A stretch of DNA of 64,000 bases from Afipia massiliensis (GTDB lineage: Bacteria > Pseudomonadota > Alphaproteobacteria > Rhizobiales > Xanthobacteraceae). Below are positions 35,082 through 44,512 of the stretch, in pieces. The notes under the pieces were generated by a model. That model was given only the letters and a program-made list of their open reading frames with translations, did no database searches and had not been told where the DNA came from. A program made the translations under genes and the position numbers. The stretch is taken from positions 434,001-498,000 of the forward strand of contig NZ_JACHIJ010000005.1 of the NCBI RefSeq assembly GCF_014203115.1, written 5' to 3'. Numbering within the stretch: the first letter of the stretch is position 1; each line of letters begins with the position of its first letter.

Positions 35082-35552
35082 ATGCGACGAGGGATATTGA
35101 TTCTGTTTTGTCTTTCGCTGGTCATGGGCGCGTCACACGCCAATGCACAAGAGTCCCGCGCCCAGGCCGGTGAACTCGTATGTAGAGGTGGGCCAAGCGT
35201 AGGACTGATCGTCGGTTCGAGCCAAAGGCTCAGCTGCACTTTTCGTTCTTTTGAGACTGGCCGGCGATACACTTATTCCGGCACCATGAGGCGTGTTGGT
35301 CTCGACATTGGTGTAACAAGCGGATCCAGATTGCTATGGGTGGTTTTTTCCGCGCGATCGTCACGTGTTAAGCGCAGCACTCTCGCCGGGACCTACGTTG
35401 GAGCGAGTGGGGACGCCTCTTTTGGCTTTGGCGCAGGTGCGAATGTTCTGGTTGGCGGATTTAACCGCTCGATTTCGCTCCAGCCGCTCTCAATTCAGGG
35501 CCAGACTGGCGTGAACCTCGCGGTTGGTGTCTCGCGACTGACCTTGCGTTAG
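35082..35552 (+). CDS. DUF992 exported protein
   Basis: Exported protein of 156 residues. The signal ends near ASHANAQ, and the DUF992 body shows GELVCRGGPSVGLIVGSSQRLSCTF, YSGTMRRVGLDIGVT, GTYVGASGDASFGFGAGANVLVGG and FNRSISLQPLS. Members are glycine-rich periplasmic beta proteins of unknown role, common in this order. AAGGAA precedes the ATG. A strong stem-loop lies 60 bases after the stop. Confidence 0.85.
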   Translation: MRRGILILFCLSLVMGASHANAQESRAQAGELVCRGGPSVGLIVGSSQRLSCTFRSFETGRRYTYSGTMRRVGLDIGVTSGSRLLWVVFSARSSRVKRSTLAGTYVGASGDASFGFGAGANVLVGGFNRSISLQPLSIQGQTGVNLAVGVSRLTLR

Positions 35553-35612
35553 CGCGCCCACAAACTCCTGCCTGAGAGCGCATGGCGGCATCTTGTAATG
35601 CGCTTGGGCTTC

Positions 35613-35638
35613 AAGCGCCGTCCCGAAGGACGGCGCTT
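35613..35638. terminator. bidirectional stem-loop between convergent genes
   Basis: AAGCGCCGTCC and GGACGGCGCTT pair perfectly over 11 bases around loop CGAA. It lies between the DUF992 stop and the stop of the minus-strand binding-protein gene, so it can serve both. No long T run follows on either strand. Confidence 0.65.
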
Positions 35639-35645
35639 CGTCGCA

Positions 35646-36863
35646 TTATCGTTGAGCTAGGAGCGGACATCCACCTTCGCTCAGCGGGCGGAAGGCTTCA
35701 TCAGCCGGTATCGTTGAAACGATATCATAGTAGTCCCACCGCTGTTTGGACTCGGCCGGCTTCTTCACCCGCGCGATATACATGTCATGAAGAAACTGGC
35801 CGTCGGCCCTGACCTTTCCATTCGGCGCGAATGCATCCGAAACGGGCAGTTCACGCATCTTGTCGGCCACCTTCAGGGCGTCGTCGGTCTTTGCCGCTCG
35901 CACAGCATGCAAGTAGTGCCGGACCGCGGAATATATCCCGGCCTGCGTCATCGTCGGCATGCGGCCCTGACGTGCGAAGTACTTCTTTGACCAGGTCCGC
36001 GAAGCCTCATCGCGATCCCAGTAGAAAGCCGTGACGAACTGCAGGCCTTGTGCAGCGGCAAGCCCGATGGAGTCGATGTCAGTGAGGAACACTGTGGGAG
36101 CGACAAGCGTCTGCTTGCTGGTGATACCGAACTCGCTGGCCTGTTTGACGGCCGTCGTCATGTCCGCGCCGGCATTGGCGAGCGCAACGACCTTGGCGTT
36201 TGATGCTTGCGCCTGCAGCAGGACCGAACTGAAATCCGCCGTGTTGAGCGGGTGTCGCACCTCGCCGACGACCTTGCCGCCGGCCTTTTCGATGGCGCGG
36301 CGCATATCGTTCGAAAACGCATGACCGAAGGAATAGTCCACGGTTATGAGAAACCAGCTATCGAGCTTTTGCTTGGTCAGCGCGCTCGCGAGCCCATATC
36401 CATTGGTATAACTGGAATAGACCCACTGGAACGAGGTTCGGGTGCAGGCCTTTCCTGTGAAATCGGAAGAGGCCGATGCATTCAGCACGATCCTCTGGCG
36501 TTCGTTTGCCAGTGTCGTTACCGCGAATCCAACTCCAGAGTTGGAAATGTCCGCGACGACATCGACTTTCTCGACATCGAACCAGCGCCGGACAATGCCT
36601 AAACCGATGTCCGGCTTGTTTTGATGATCCGCCGAGATAATCTCGATCGGCACGCCGTCGATAGCATTGCCGAATTCCTCAGCAGCCATTTTCGCTGCGA
36701 CGACGGAGCCTTCGCCCCCGAGATCCGCGTAAGCGCCCGATCGATCATTCAGAATGCCGATCTTGATGACGTTGTCCGATTTCCCGCTGTCGGCAGCGAC
36801 GCTTTGCGAAACCGCCGTGCCGGCGATTGTGCACAATAGAACCCCTAACTTCACGATCTTCAT
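35646..36863 (-). CDS. orphan LivJ-type ABC substrate-binding protein (copy 3 of 3 related)
   Basis: Periplasmic binding protein of 405 residues. The Sec signal (MKIVKLGVLLCTIAGTAVS) ends near SVAADS, and the mature part is VIKIGILNDRSGAYADLGGEG. It shares HQNKPD, HPLNTADFSSVLLQAQ and LPVSDAFAPNGKVRADGQF with the paralogue at 8867. A frame extension to 36995 runs through the divergent control region; GGAGGG before the ATG at 36863 settles the start. It is divergent from the XRE-cupin regulator, with two matching palindromes between them. Confidence 0.9.
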   Translation of the reverse strand: MKIVKLGVLLCTIAGTAVSQSVAADSGKSDNVIKIGILNDRSGAYADLGGEGSVVAAKMAAEEFGNAIDGVPIEIISADHQNKPDIGLGIVRRWFDVEKVDVVADISNSGVGFAVTTLANERQRIVLNASASSDFTGKACTRTSFQWVYSSYTNGYGLASALTKQKLDSWFLITVDYSFGHAFSNDMRRAIEKAGGKVVGEVRHPLNTADFSSVLLQAQASNAKVVALANAGADMTTAVKQASEFGITSKQTLVAPTVFLTDIDSIGLAAAQGLQFVTAFYWDRDEASRTWSKKYFARQGRMPTMTQAGIYSAVRHYLHAVRAAKTDDALKVADKMRELPVSDAFAPNGKVRADGQFLHDMYIARVKKPAESKQRWDYYDIVSTIPADEAFRPLSEGGCPLLAQR

Positions 36864-36886
36864 GGCGACCCTCCTGTTTGTGAGTG

Positions 36887-36903
36887 ATTGCTTGGTACGC
36901 AAT
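36887..36903. promoter_or_regulatory. operator candidate ATTGC-N7-GCAAT, copy 1
   Basis: ATTGCTTGGTACGCAAT, 5-bp inverted arms (6 with flanking G/C), 23 bases before the binding-protein ATG on the minus strand. It has the same size and arms as the copy at 36959-36975, 72 bp away centre to centre. Likely target of the XRE-cupin regulator encoded next to it. Confidence 0.55.
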
Positions 36904-36958
36904 CTTCTTGGCGGCACTCGCTGATTCCGGATATAAACCATCGTAATTCGCCAATTTA

Positions 36959-36975
36959 ATTGCTTATAAAGCAAT
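36959..36975. promoter_or_regulatory. operator candidate ATTGC-N7-GCAAT, copy 2
   Basis: ATTGCTTATAAAGCAAT; with flanking bases the arms are AATTGCTT and AAGCAATT, a near-perfect 19-bp palindrome in an AT-rich segment 41 bases before the regulator start. Probably overlaps a promoter and allows autoregulation. Confidence 0.6.
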
Positions 36976-37016
36976 TTTAATTGACAAGGAAGCAAATTCA
37001 GAGAAAGGTGCCGGAG

Positions 37017-37670
37017 ATGAAAATGCAGGACGATGCGCTGGTTGCTTTGGGAGCGCGAATTCGTTCGCTACGCGAGGGGCGTGGGATGAAACTGAAGGAC
37101 TTGGCCGATGGCGCGGGGCTTTCAGATGCGTTCGTGTCACGCCTTGAGCGCGGGCAGGTTTCCAGTTCGGTGGCCAATCTGATCCAGATCGCACATACGC
37201 TCGATGTCGGCGTCGCAGAACTTTTTGTCGGAGCTCCGGATCAGCTGCGAAGCAGCGTGACTGTGCATCGGGTCAAGGATGCCGGGGAAGCTCAGAACAT
37301 TCCAAGCACCGGCTATCGCTGGCGGCTATTTGCCGGCGGCATGCCGAACGACGATCTCGAAGTGTTTCATCTGGTGTTTCCACGCAAGAACCGGATGGAC
37401 CTGATGGTGTCGCATCCCGGTCAGGAATATTGCTACGTGATAAGCGGACTGATCCGCTTCCATGTCGGAGCCGAGAGCTTTGACCTCTCCCCCGGTGAAG
37501 GCATTTTCCTGAATTCTGAACTGCCGCACCGCGCCGATAACGTCGGAGATGACGAGGCGCGCATCTTGATGGTGGTCGCAAAGTCTCCCTCGAAGACTGA
37601 ACACTTCGATTGGTGGAGAGTACCAACCGCGTCGCCTGCGATGCGGACAACCAAGACCAAATCAAACTAG
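37017..37670 (+). CDS. XRE-family regulator with C-terminal cupin domain
   Basis: Regulator of 217 residues: HTH_3 at about residues 10-65 (IRSLREGRGMKLKDLADGAG, VSRLERGQVSSSVANLIQIA) and a cupin domain at about 110-190 (HPGQEYCYVISGLIRFHVG, LNSELPHRADNVG). The start at 37017 is chosen over 36981. This two-domain type usually controls an adjacent catabolic or transport operon in response to a small ligand. It opens an operon with a cupin and an iron-type dehydrogenase and is divergent from binding-protein copy 3. Confidence 0.85.
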   Translation: MKMQDDALVALGARIRSLREGRGMKLKDLADGAGLSDAFVSRLERGQVSSSVANLIQIAHTLDVGVAELFVGAPDQLRSSVTVHRVKDAGEAQNIPSTGYRWRLFAGGMPNDDLEVFHLVFPRKNRMDLMVSHPGQEYCYVISGLIRFHVGAESFDLSPGEGIFLNSELPHRADNVGDDEARILMVVAKSPSKTEHFDWWRVPTASPAMRTTKTKSN

Positions 37671-37682
37671 GAGAACCAAGGT

Positions 37683-38126
37683 ATGCAGACGGCTCCGATC
37701 ACACCAAGCGGCAAGCACTTGCCGTATGAAGTGAAGCATATGGACGATATCGAATGGGAGACCATTCGCTGGCCGGGAGAAACCGGCAAGATGTTGTTTC
37801 ATCCCCGTCCTGAGCGCCCGACCGAACCCAATGCCGGGATTCTGCGGCTCGCACCCGGCGCCCACCATCCAGTGCACAACCACGACTTCGCGCAGGTCTG
37901 GTACATCCTCAGCGGCGAATTTCAGATCGACGATAATCTATGCAAGGCAGGCACGATGATCTTTCATCCGGACCCGCATTTCGAAGGCAAATTCGAAACC
38001 GCGACCGGCGGGGATATCCTGATCGTGCAATATCCCGGCCCCACCACTGGCGGTCGGCCGATTTATGCCGGGCGCTTCAATATGGAAGAGCGCCGCGACA
38101 TTCGGGAAGAGCGTACGGATCTGTGA
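37683..38126 (+). CDS. single-domain cupin protein
   Basis: Protein of 147 residues with one cupin barrel. Metal-ligand motif 1 is HHPVHNHDFAQVWYILSGEF and motif 2 is the AGTMIFHPDPHFEG region. The usual metal site (two His, one Glu/Gln, one His) is largely present. It lies between the regulator and the dehydrogenase in one operon (12- and 37-base gaps). It may be a small dioxygenase, isomerase or binding protein; nothing in sequence decides. Confidence 0.8.
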   Translation: MQTAPITPSGKHLPYEVKHMDDIEWETIRWPGETGKMLFHPRPERPTEPNAGILRLAPGAHHPVHNHDFAQVWYILSGEFQIDDNLCKAGTMIFHPDPHFEGKFETATGGDILIVQYPGPTTGGRPIYAGRFNMEERRDIREERTDL

Positions 38127-38163
38127 CGCGAGATTGATTGAGTAGACCAAAGGGCAACGCGTC

Positions 38164-39294
38164 ATGACCATGATATCCTATCTCACCACCATCAGATTCG
38201 GTTTTGACGAATCGGATGCGTTGTCCGACGAACTCAAGGCGGTCGGCATTGCCCGACCGCTCGTTGTCACCGATCGGGGGATCATTGCCGCCGGACTGGT
38301 GGAGCGCGTGCTGGCGAAAGCAGGTGGCGCTCATTGGCCCGTGTTCGAGGGAACGCCGCCCAATCCGACCGAAGAGGCGGCGCATCAAGCTCTCGCGATT
38401 TACACAGCCGAACAATGCGATGGCTTGATCGCGATCGGCGGCGGCTCACCGATTGATCTCGCCAAAGCGGTCGCACTGCTTGCCACGCACGAGGGACCGC
38501 TTGAACAGTATGCCGCAATTCTTGGCGGCGTACCGAAGATCAGCGCATCGATCGCGCCTGTCATTGCTGTTCCGACCACCGCCGGGACAGGAAGCGAGGT
38601 TGGACGTGCCGCCCTGATCACGCTGCGCGATGGCCGCAAACTGGGATTCGTCAGCCCGCATCTGATTCCGATGCGCGCAATTTGCGATCCGTTGCTGACT
38701 CTTGGCCTGCCGTCCGGGCTTACCGCCGCGACCGGTATGGACGCGCTCTCGCATTGCGTCGAAACCTATCTCTCGCCGCGCATCAATCCACCGGCGGATG
38801 CTATCGCCCTCGACGGCGCAACGCGCATTATCGGCAATCTGACCCAGGTTGTTGCCCATGGCGACGATCGCGATGCGCGCTGGCAGATGATGATGGGCGC
38901 CCTGCAAGGCGGGCTGTGTTTTCAGAAAGGCCTCGGCGCGGTGCACGGACTTTCCCATGCGTTGGGCGGATTGACGGAGCCTAGTCTTCATCATGGCACG
39001 CTGAATGCCGTACTGATGCCGGCGGTGATGCGCTTCAATGCGGGGGCGATCACCGACAAGATTGCTCGGCTAAGGGCCGCGCTTGGACTGTCGGCTACTG
39101 CAGATGTTGCCGACTTCTTCGCAGGACTAAACGTTGATCTGAAGCTTCCGCGCGGTTTGCGTGCGATGGGTGTTTCGGCCAGTGTCATCGACGACATGAT
39201 CAGGAAGGCCGCGCAGGATCACTCCACCGGCACCAACCCAAGGCCCATTGACGCCGCGGGCTATCGCCAAATCTTTGAACAGTCGTGGGAATAG
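38164..39294 (+). CDS. iron-containing alcohol dehydrogenase
   Basis: Group III dehydrogenase of 376 residues. Nucleotide-binding GGGSPIDLAKA near residue 92, VPTTAGTGSEVGRAA, and metal ligands in GMDALSHCVETYLS, GAVHGLSHALGG and LHHGTLNAVLMP are all intact, so it should be active on an alcohol or aldehyde. It is last in the regulator-cupin-dehydrogenase operon and differs from the maleylacetate-reductase-like enzyme at 6.8-8.0 kb. Confidence 0.88.
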   Translation: MTMISYLTTIRFGFDESDALSDELKAVGIARPLVVTDRGIIAAGLVERVLAKAGGAHWPVFEGTPPNPTEEAAHQALAIYTAEQCDGLIAIGGGSPIDLAKAVALLATHEGPLEQYAAILGGVPKISASIAPVIAVPTTAGTGSEVGRAALITLRDGRKLGFVSPHLIPMRAICDPLLTLGLPSGLTAATGMDALSHCVETYLSPRINPPADAIALDGATRIIGNLTQVVAHGDDRDARWQMMMGALQGGLCFQKGLGAVHGLSHALGGLTEPSLHHGTLNAVLMPAVMRFNAGAITDKIARLRAALGLSATADVADFFAGLNVDLKLPRGLRAMGVSASVIDDMIRKAAQDHSTGTNPRPIDAAGYRQIFEQSWE

Positions 39295-39743
39295 CCCCGC
39301 CTATTCTGCGGCGGGACATCGGTCGCGACTGACTGGTCCTTTCGGTGCCACCGTAACTCGATCAGTCGCCAAAATTCCTTGTGTCCTCGGCTGTTTCGCG
39401 GGAGCCGAGGATAGGAGCTGCATAATCGATCAAAGCTGCACGATGCGCGAAATAAACTCGGTAATGCCCCTCGCCCTTCTTCATATCAGGCACTCCGCCG
39501 GATGATCAGAACTGACTGCAAGTATCTCCGAAGTCCCGCGCGGGCAATGCCTATCGTGCGTGCTCCCAGCCTGCGCGCTTGCTTGTCGCATCCTGTCTTA
39601 AACATGACTGCCTGTTTTCGACCAGCGATGACTGAGAGGCACCTGCCTCTCCTGTCTATTGATCCCCAAGCCCTTCTACAACCGTGGGTGTTTAGAGAAT
39701 CTCCAAGAACTGGCAAAATCGTGAGCCAGCGCTCATAACCTTG
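39295..39743. other. non-coding gap
   Basis: Several short open frames without ribosome sites or family motifs. I see no gene, repeat or hairpin I would defend. It separates the convergent dehydrogenase and propionate-regulator genes. Confidence 0.35.
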
Positions 39744-41180
39744 TCATTGTGCGATCGGTGCAGACGTCGCATAGGGAGAAAAATGCGAGCGAGATTCATC
39801 AATGTTCAGTGCGCGCCCGATCGGCGGAAAAGCGCGCTGCGGACAATCAAGCCGCTCGCAGACCTTGCAGCCCATGCCGATCGGCGTCGCAACCGCCGGA
39901 TCGATATTCAACCCCTGTGAGTAGACGATGCGTTCGGCGTGACGCACATCGCAGCCCAGCGCGACGGCGAATGTCTTCGCGGGCGCGCCATAGCCGCCCT
40001 GCCCGTGCGACACGGTCCGCGCGATCCATAGATATGTCCGCTCGTCCGGCATTCGCGCCAGTTGCGTCAGGACGCGCCCCGGATTCGCAAACGCCTCGTA
40101 GACGTTCCACAATGGGCAGGTTCCGCCGACACGGGAGAAATGGAAGTCGGTTGCGGATTGCCGCTTTGAGATATTTCCCGCGCGATCGACCCGGACGAAG
40201 AAAAAGGGAATCCCGCGCGCATTTGGCCGCTGCAGCGCGCTCAACCGGTGGCAGACGGTCTCGAACCCGACACCGAAACGATGCCCCAGCAATTCGATGT
40301 CATAACGCCAGCGCTCCGCTTCGCTCAGAAATACCGTGTAAGGCAAAACCATCGCGCCGGCGAAATAATTGGCAAGGCCGATGCGAGCCAACCCTCGCGC
40401 GTCGTCATTGGTGAAGCCAGCCTTGTCGATGATCGAGCGCAACTCGTTGTCGAGCTCCAGGATGGCGATCTGTGTGGCGAACTGAAAAGCCTGCTGGCCG
40501 GGCCGCAGACGCCGCGACAACTGCATGACCTTCGCGCGCGTATCGAATTTCCGTTGCGTTCCCGATGGCAATTCGTCGAACGTGTCGAACACCGCTTTGA
40601 CGCCGTGACGGCTTTCGAGATAGGCGGCGAGCGCTGGCGCCATCTGCCCGATGGGAAATTTCATCCGCATGGCGATGGCTTCGGCGGCCTCGTCCAGTTC
40701 CGGAATGTGATTGTTGTGCGCGTAGAAGAAATCGCGCACCTCTTCGAACGGCGTCGATGGCAGGATCGCGGACGCCGCCTGACGGTCCTCGCCGAGCCGC
40801 GCGGACAGTGCCGCACTTTGTTCGGTCGCTAAACGGTATTTGCGATTCAGCGTCACCAGCGCGCGCCCCACCGCCGGCATGTTCAGCGCAAGTTCGCGCA
40901 AGTCGGCTGTCGCAATGGTCTCGCCGAGCGCCGGATCGGCCAGCGCCTCGCGCAGATCGGCAATCAACCGCGCCTCGTCGTCATCGGAAAACGACTGCAC
41001 GTCGAGACCGAAGGTGGAATTCAACGCGAGCAGCACCGGCAGCGTCAGCGGCCGCTGGTTGTTCTCCAGTTGATTCAGGTAGCTCAGCGAAATGCCGAGC
41101 TTGGCGGCGAGCGCCGCCTGCGTCAGCCGCCGCTCCTCGCGAAGCCGCTTCAGCCGCACACCCATGAAAGTCTTTTTCAT
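39744..41180 (-). CDS. XRE-family short-chain acyl regulator (ScfR/RamB/PrpR type)
   Basis: Regulator of 478 residues. HTH at residues 8-62 (LKRLREERRLTQAALAAKLG, YLNQLENNQRPLTLP), a central ImmA/IrrE-like and DUF2083 region (HGVKAVFDTFDELPSGTQRKF, RIGLANYFAGAMVLPY), and a C-terminal Cys cluster GMGCKVCERLDCPQRAFP. In mycobacterial PrpR and RamB relatives this type controls propionate and acetate metabolism, and the cysteines can bind an iron-sulfur cluster. It is divergent from the thioesterase-prpDCB operon, and repeated ACTTYGC motifs lie between them. Confidence 0.88.
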   Translation of the reverse strand: MKKTFMGVRLKRLREERRLTQAALAAKLGISLSYLNQLENNQRPLTLPVLLALNSTFGLDVQSFSDDDEARLIADLREALADPALGETIATADLRELALNMPAVGRALVTLNRKYRLATEQSAALSARLGEDRQAASAILPSTPFEEVRDFFYAHNNHIPELDEAAEAIAMRMKFPIGQMAPALAAYLESRHGVKAVFDTFDELPSGTQRKFDTRAKVMQLSRRLRPGQQAFQFATQIAILELDNELRSIIDKAGFTNDDARGLARIGLANYFAGAMVLPYTVFLSEAERWRYDIELLGHRFGVGFETVCHRLSALQRPNARGIPFFFVRVDRAGNISKRQSATDFHFSRVGGTCPLWNVYEAFANPGRVLTQLARMPDERTYLWIARTVSHGQGGYGAPAKTFAVALGCDVRHAERIVYSQGLNIDPAVATPIGMGCKVCERLDCPQRAFPPIGRALNIDESRSHFSPYATSAPIAQ

Positions 41181-41191
41181 TGGACAGCCTC

Positions 41192-41285
41192 ACTTTGCAG
41201 ACTTTGCAAACTCGACCACGAACCTTCGCAAAACTTCGCTATTTCAGGCATTTTCAAGCACTTCGCTATGCAGATATTGCGAAGT
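41192..41285. promoter_or_regulatory. cluster of ACTTYGC motifs, probable PrpR/RamB-type operators
   Basis: ACTTTGC at 41192-41198 and 41201-41207 (the latter extended to ACTTTGCAAA), ACTTCGC at 41233-41239 and 41260-41266, and the reverse GCGAAGT at 41279-41285. RamB/PrpR proteins are known to prefer sites around AACTTTGCAAA. Five copies in the 140-base divergent region fit control of both directions. Confidence 0.65.
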
Positions 41286-41320
41286 TCTGACGGAATAACA
41301 AGCCGTCCGGAGCGCTCCCG

Positions 41321-41746
41321 ATGCAATTATCTGCAAAAGCCGCCGAGCCAGTCCGGGAAACCCGTTTCGTCGAAATGGTATTTCCCGGCCTGTCCAATCA
41401 CTACGGCACACTGTTCGGCGGCAATGCGCTGAACCTGATGGGTAAGGCCGCATTCGTCGCCGCCGCGCGGCGTGCCCGCTGCAACGTGGTGATGGCGACA
41501 TCCGACAAGATCGAATTCCACCAGCCGATCCCCGTCGGCGAGTTGATCGAGATCGTCGCTCGCGTCGAGCGCGAGGGCCGTAGCTCAATGACGGTGTGCG
41601 TGGAGATGATCCGCGAAAATCTCGCCAGCGGGCAACGCGATGTCGTGACCCGCGGAAATTTCGAGATGGTTGCCGTCAACGAGCACGGCCGGCCGGTCGC
41701 CATCGCGCAAAGCGCTCCACTCAATCTGAAACATCAACTGACCTGA
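41321..41746 (+). CDS. acyl-CoA thioesterase, hotdog fold
   Basis: Cytosolic acyl-CoA thioesterase (YciA/BFIT-like) of 141 residues. The hotdog signature is seen in [21 protein letters not shown] (catalytic Asp/Asn region NHYGTLFGG) and in [20 protein letters not shown]. First gene of the propionate operon, where it could relieve accumulation of propionyl-CoA or methylcitrate-cycle CoA esters. A short GTG-led gap of 16 bases separates it from prpD. Confidence 0.87.
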   Translation: MQLSAKAAEPVRETRFVEMVFPGLSNHYGTLFGGNALNLMGKAAFVAAARRARCNVVMATSDKIEFHQPIPVGELIEIVARVEREGRSSMTVCVEMIRENLASGQRDVVTRGNFEMVAVNEHGRPVAIAQSAPLNLKHQLT

Positions 41747-41762
41747 ACAGGGAAAGACACCC

Positions 41763-43307
41763 GTGAAGCAGCATACCGTTCGCACCTACAAGTCGGCAGA
41801 ACCGCTCAATCGCACCGATCAGCTCGCCTGGAAGATCGCTGAGGTCGCATCCGATCCGGTGGCGGTCGAGACCGATGTGGTCGAGATGATCGGCAACCGC
41901 ATCATTGACAATGCAGCGGTTGCGGCGGCTTCAGTGGCGCGCCGTCCAGTCGCGAGCGCGCGGGCGCAGGCAGAGGCGCATCCGTTCCAGCCGGGCGCGA
42001 CCGTGTTCGGCCTCAACAAGAGCCAGCGTATCTCGCCGGAATGGGCGGCGTGGGCAAATGGCGTCGCGGTGCGTGAACTGGATTTTCACGACACCTTCCT
42101 CGCGGCCGACTATTCGCATCCCGGCGACAACATTCCGCCGATCCTCGCCGTCGCGCAGCACTGCGGACTGTCCGGCGCGGATCTCGTTCGCGGCCTCGCG
42201 ACGGGATACGAGATTCAGGTCGATCTGGTGAAGGGCATTTGTCTGCATGAGCACAAGATCGATCACATCGCGCATCTCGGCCCGTCCGCTGCCGCGGGCA
42301 TCGGCACGCTGCTGAACCTGCCGACCGAGACGACCTATCAGGCGGTGCAGCAGGCGCTGCATGTCACCACCACCACGCGCCAGTCACGCAAGGGCGAAAT
42401 CTCGAGCTGGAAGGCCTATGCACCGGCCTTCGCAGGCAAGATGGCGATCGAAGCAGTCGACCGCGTGCTGCGCGGCGAAGGCGCACCATCACCCGCGTGG
42501 GAAGGCGAGGACGGTTTCATCGCGTATCTGCTGAGCGGCCCGAAGGCGCAATACATCGTGCCGCTGCCCGAAAAGGGCGAGCCGAAACGCGCGATCCTCG
42601 ACACCTACACCAAGGAGCATTCCGCCGAATATCAGAGCCAGGCGCTGATCGATCTGGCGCGGCGCATGGGTCCGAAGATCGGTGACCTGTCGAAGGTGGA
42701 AAGCATCGTCATCCACACCAGCCATCACACCCATTATGTGATCGGCACCGGCGCCAACGATCCGCAAAAAATGGACCCGAAGGCGAGCCGCGAAACCCTC
42801 GATCACTCCATCATGTACATCTTCGCCGTCGCGCTCGAGGACGGCGGCTGGCATCACGAGAAATCCTACGCGCCGGAACGCGCCAACCGCGAGAAGACCG
42901 TGGCGCTGTGGCACAAGATCTCCACGGTGGAAGACCCGGAATGGACACGCCGCTATCACAGCCACGATCCGAAGGAAAAAGCCTTCGGCGGCCGCGTCGT
43001 CGTTACGCTGAAAGGCGGCTCGGTCGTCAGCGATGAACTCGCGGTGGCCGACGCGCATCCCCTCGGCGCGCGCCCGTTCAAGCGGCCGGACTACATCAAG
43101 AAATTCCGCACGCTGTCGGACGGTGTGATCGCACAAGCCGAGCAAGATCGCTTCATCGCCACGGTGGAACGGCTGACCTCGTTGAAGGCCGGTGAACTGA
43201 CCGATCTCACATTCACCGTCGATGCGAAACTGCTCGGCAGCCGCACGACGCACGGCATCTTCGATTGGCACCACGATGCGCCGGCAAAGCGCGCAGCTGC
43301 CCGGTAA
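41763..43307 (+). CDS. prpD: 2-methylcitrate dehydratase (MmgE/PrpD family)
   Basis: Cytoplasmic dehydratase of 514 residues, slightly longer than E. coli PrpD (about 483). It converts 2-methylcitrate to 2-methylaconitate. Family segments: [84 protein letters not shown] and the C-terminal [14 protein letters not shown]-like stretch. The start is a GTG after AGGGAAAG. It lies in the order prpD-prpC-prpB behind the thioesterase. Confidence 0.92.
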   Translation: MKQHTVRTYKSAEPLNRTDQLAWKIAEVASDPVAVETDVVEMIGNRIIDNAAVAAASVARRPVASARAQAEAHPFQPGATVFGLNKSQRISPEWAAWANGVAVRELDFHDTFLAADYSHPGDNIPPILAVAQHCGLSGADLVRGLATGYEIQVDLVKGICLHEHKIDHIAHLGPSAAAGIGTLLNLPTETTYQAVQQALHVTTTTRQSRKGEISSWKAYAPAFAGKMAIEAVDRVLRGEGAPSPAWEGEDGFIAYLLSGPKAQYIVPLPEKGEPKRAILDTYTKEHSAEYQSQALIDLARRMGPKIGDLSKVESIVIHTSHHTHYVIGTGANDPQKMDPKASRETLDHSIMYIFAVALEDGGWHHEKSYAPERANREKTVALWHKISTVEDPEWTRRYHSHDPKEKAFGGRVVVTLKGGSVVSDELAVADAHPLGARPFKRPDYIKKFRTLSDGVIAQAEQDRFIATVERLTSLKAGELTDLTFTVDAKLLGSRTTHGIFDWHHDAPAKRAAAR

Positions 43308-43321
43308 AGGAGGACCATGCG

Positions 43322-44491
43322 ATGGATGTGAAACCTGCCCCCAAGAAATCGGTGGCGCTGTCAGGCGTCGTCGCCGGCAACACCGCGCTGTGCACCGTGG
43401 GCCGCACCGGCAACGACCTGCATTATCGCGGTTACGACATTCTTGACGTCGCCGAGACCTGCGAGTTCGAGGAAATCGCGCATCTGCTGGTTCACGGCAG
43501 CCTGCCGACCGTATCGGAACTGCGCAACTACAAGGCCAAGCTGAAATCGCTACGCGGCCTTCCGGTGGCAGTGCTGCGCAGCCTCGAACTGCTGCCCGCC
43601 GCGGCGCATCCGATGGATGTGATGCGAACCGGCGTCTCAGCGCTGGGCTGCATCCTGCCGGAGGTGCACGATCACGGCCAGCCCGGCGCGCGCGACATCG
43701 CGGATCGGCTGATGGCCTCGCTCGGCTCGATGCTGCTGTACTGGCATCACTACGCCCATCACGGCCGGCGCATCGAGGTCGAGACCGACGACGATTCCAT
43801 CGGCGCGCACTTCCTGCATCTGCTCCATGGCAAAAAGCCCTCGGCGTCGCATGAGCGCGCGATGCACACCTCGCTCATTCTTTACGCCGAGCATGAGTTC
43901 AACGCCTCGACGTTCACCGCGCGATCCATCGCAGGCACCGGCTCGGACATGTATTCGGCTATATCCGGCGCCATCGGCGCCCTGCGCGGACCCAAGCACG
44001 GCGGCGCCAACGAAGTCGCGTTCGAGATTCAGAAGCGTTACGACAGCGCCGATCTGGCGGAAGCGGACATCCGCCGCCGCGTGGAGGCCAAAGAGGTCGT
44101 GATCGGATTCGGGCATCCGGTCTATACGATTGCCGATCCGCGCAACAAGGTCATCAAGGAGGTCGCACGGCGTCTCAGCACCGAGGGCGGCAGCATGCGG
44201 ATGTTTGAGATCGCGGACCGGATCGAAGCCGTGATGAACGAAACCAAGAAGATGTTCGCCAATCTCGACTGGTTCAGCGCGGTGTCCTATCACGCCATGG
44301 GCGTGCCGACCGCGATGTTCACGCCGCTGTTTGTGATCTCACGGACGTCCGGCTGGGCCGCGCATGTGATCGAACAGCGCATCGACAACAAGATCATCCG
44401 GCCGTCGGCGAATTATGTCGGCCCGGAAAACCTGACATTCGTGCCGCTCGACGAACGGGGCAAGGCGCCCTCTTCGGTCCGGGCCGCCTGA
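43322..44491 (+). CDS. prpC: 2-methylcitrate synthase
   Basis: Citrate-synthase-family enzyme of 389 residues that condenses propionyl-CoA with oxaloacetate. [21 protein letters not shown] at the N-terminus and the active-site regions [27 protein letters not shown] and [19 protein letters not shown] are intact. AAAGGAGG lies 8 bases before the ATG at 43322; the longer frame from 43265 overlaps prpD and is rejected. The short form (under 400 residues, with GVVAGNTAL) is that of PrpC and not of housekeeping citrate synthase. Confidence 0.93.
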   Translation: MDVKPAPKKSVALSGVVAGNTALCTVGRTGNDLHYRGYDILDVAETCEFEEIAHLLVHGSLPTVSELRNYKAKLKSLRGLPVAVLRSLELLPAAAHPMDVMRTGVSALGCILPEVHDHGQPGARDIADRLMASLGSMLLYWHHYAHHGRRIEVETDDDSIGAHFLHLLHGKKPSASHERAMHTSLILYAEHEFNASTFTARSIAGTGSDMYSAISGAIGALRGPKHGGANEVAFEIQKRYDSADLAEADIRRRVEAKEVVIGFGHPVYTIADPRNKVIKEVARRLSTEGGSMRMFEIADRIEAVMNETKKMFANLDWFSAVSYHAMGVPTAMFTPLFVISRTSGWAAHVIEQRIDNKIIRPSANYVGPENLTFVPLDERGKAPSSVRAA

Positions 44492-44512
44492 CGGCCATCC
44501 AAGGAAATCCTC

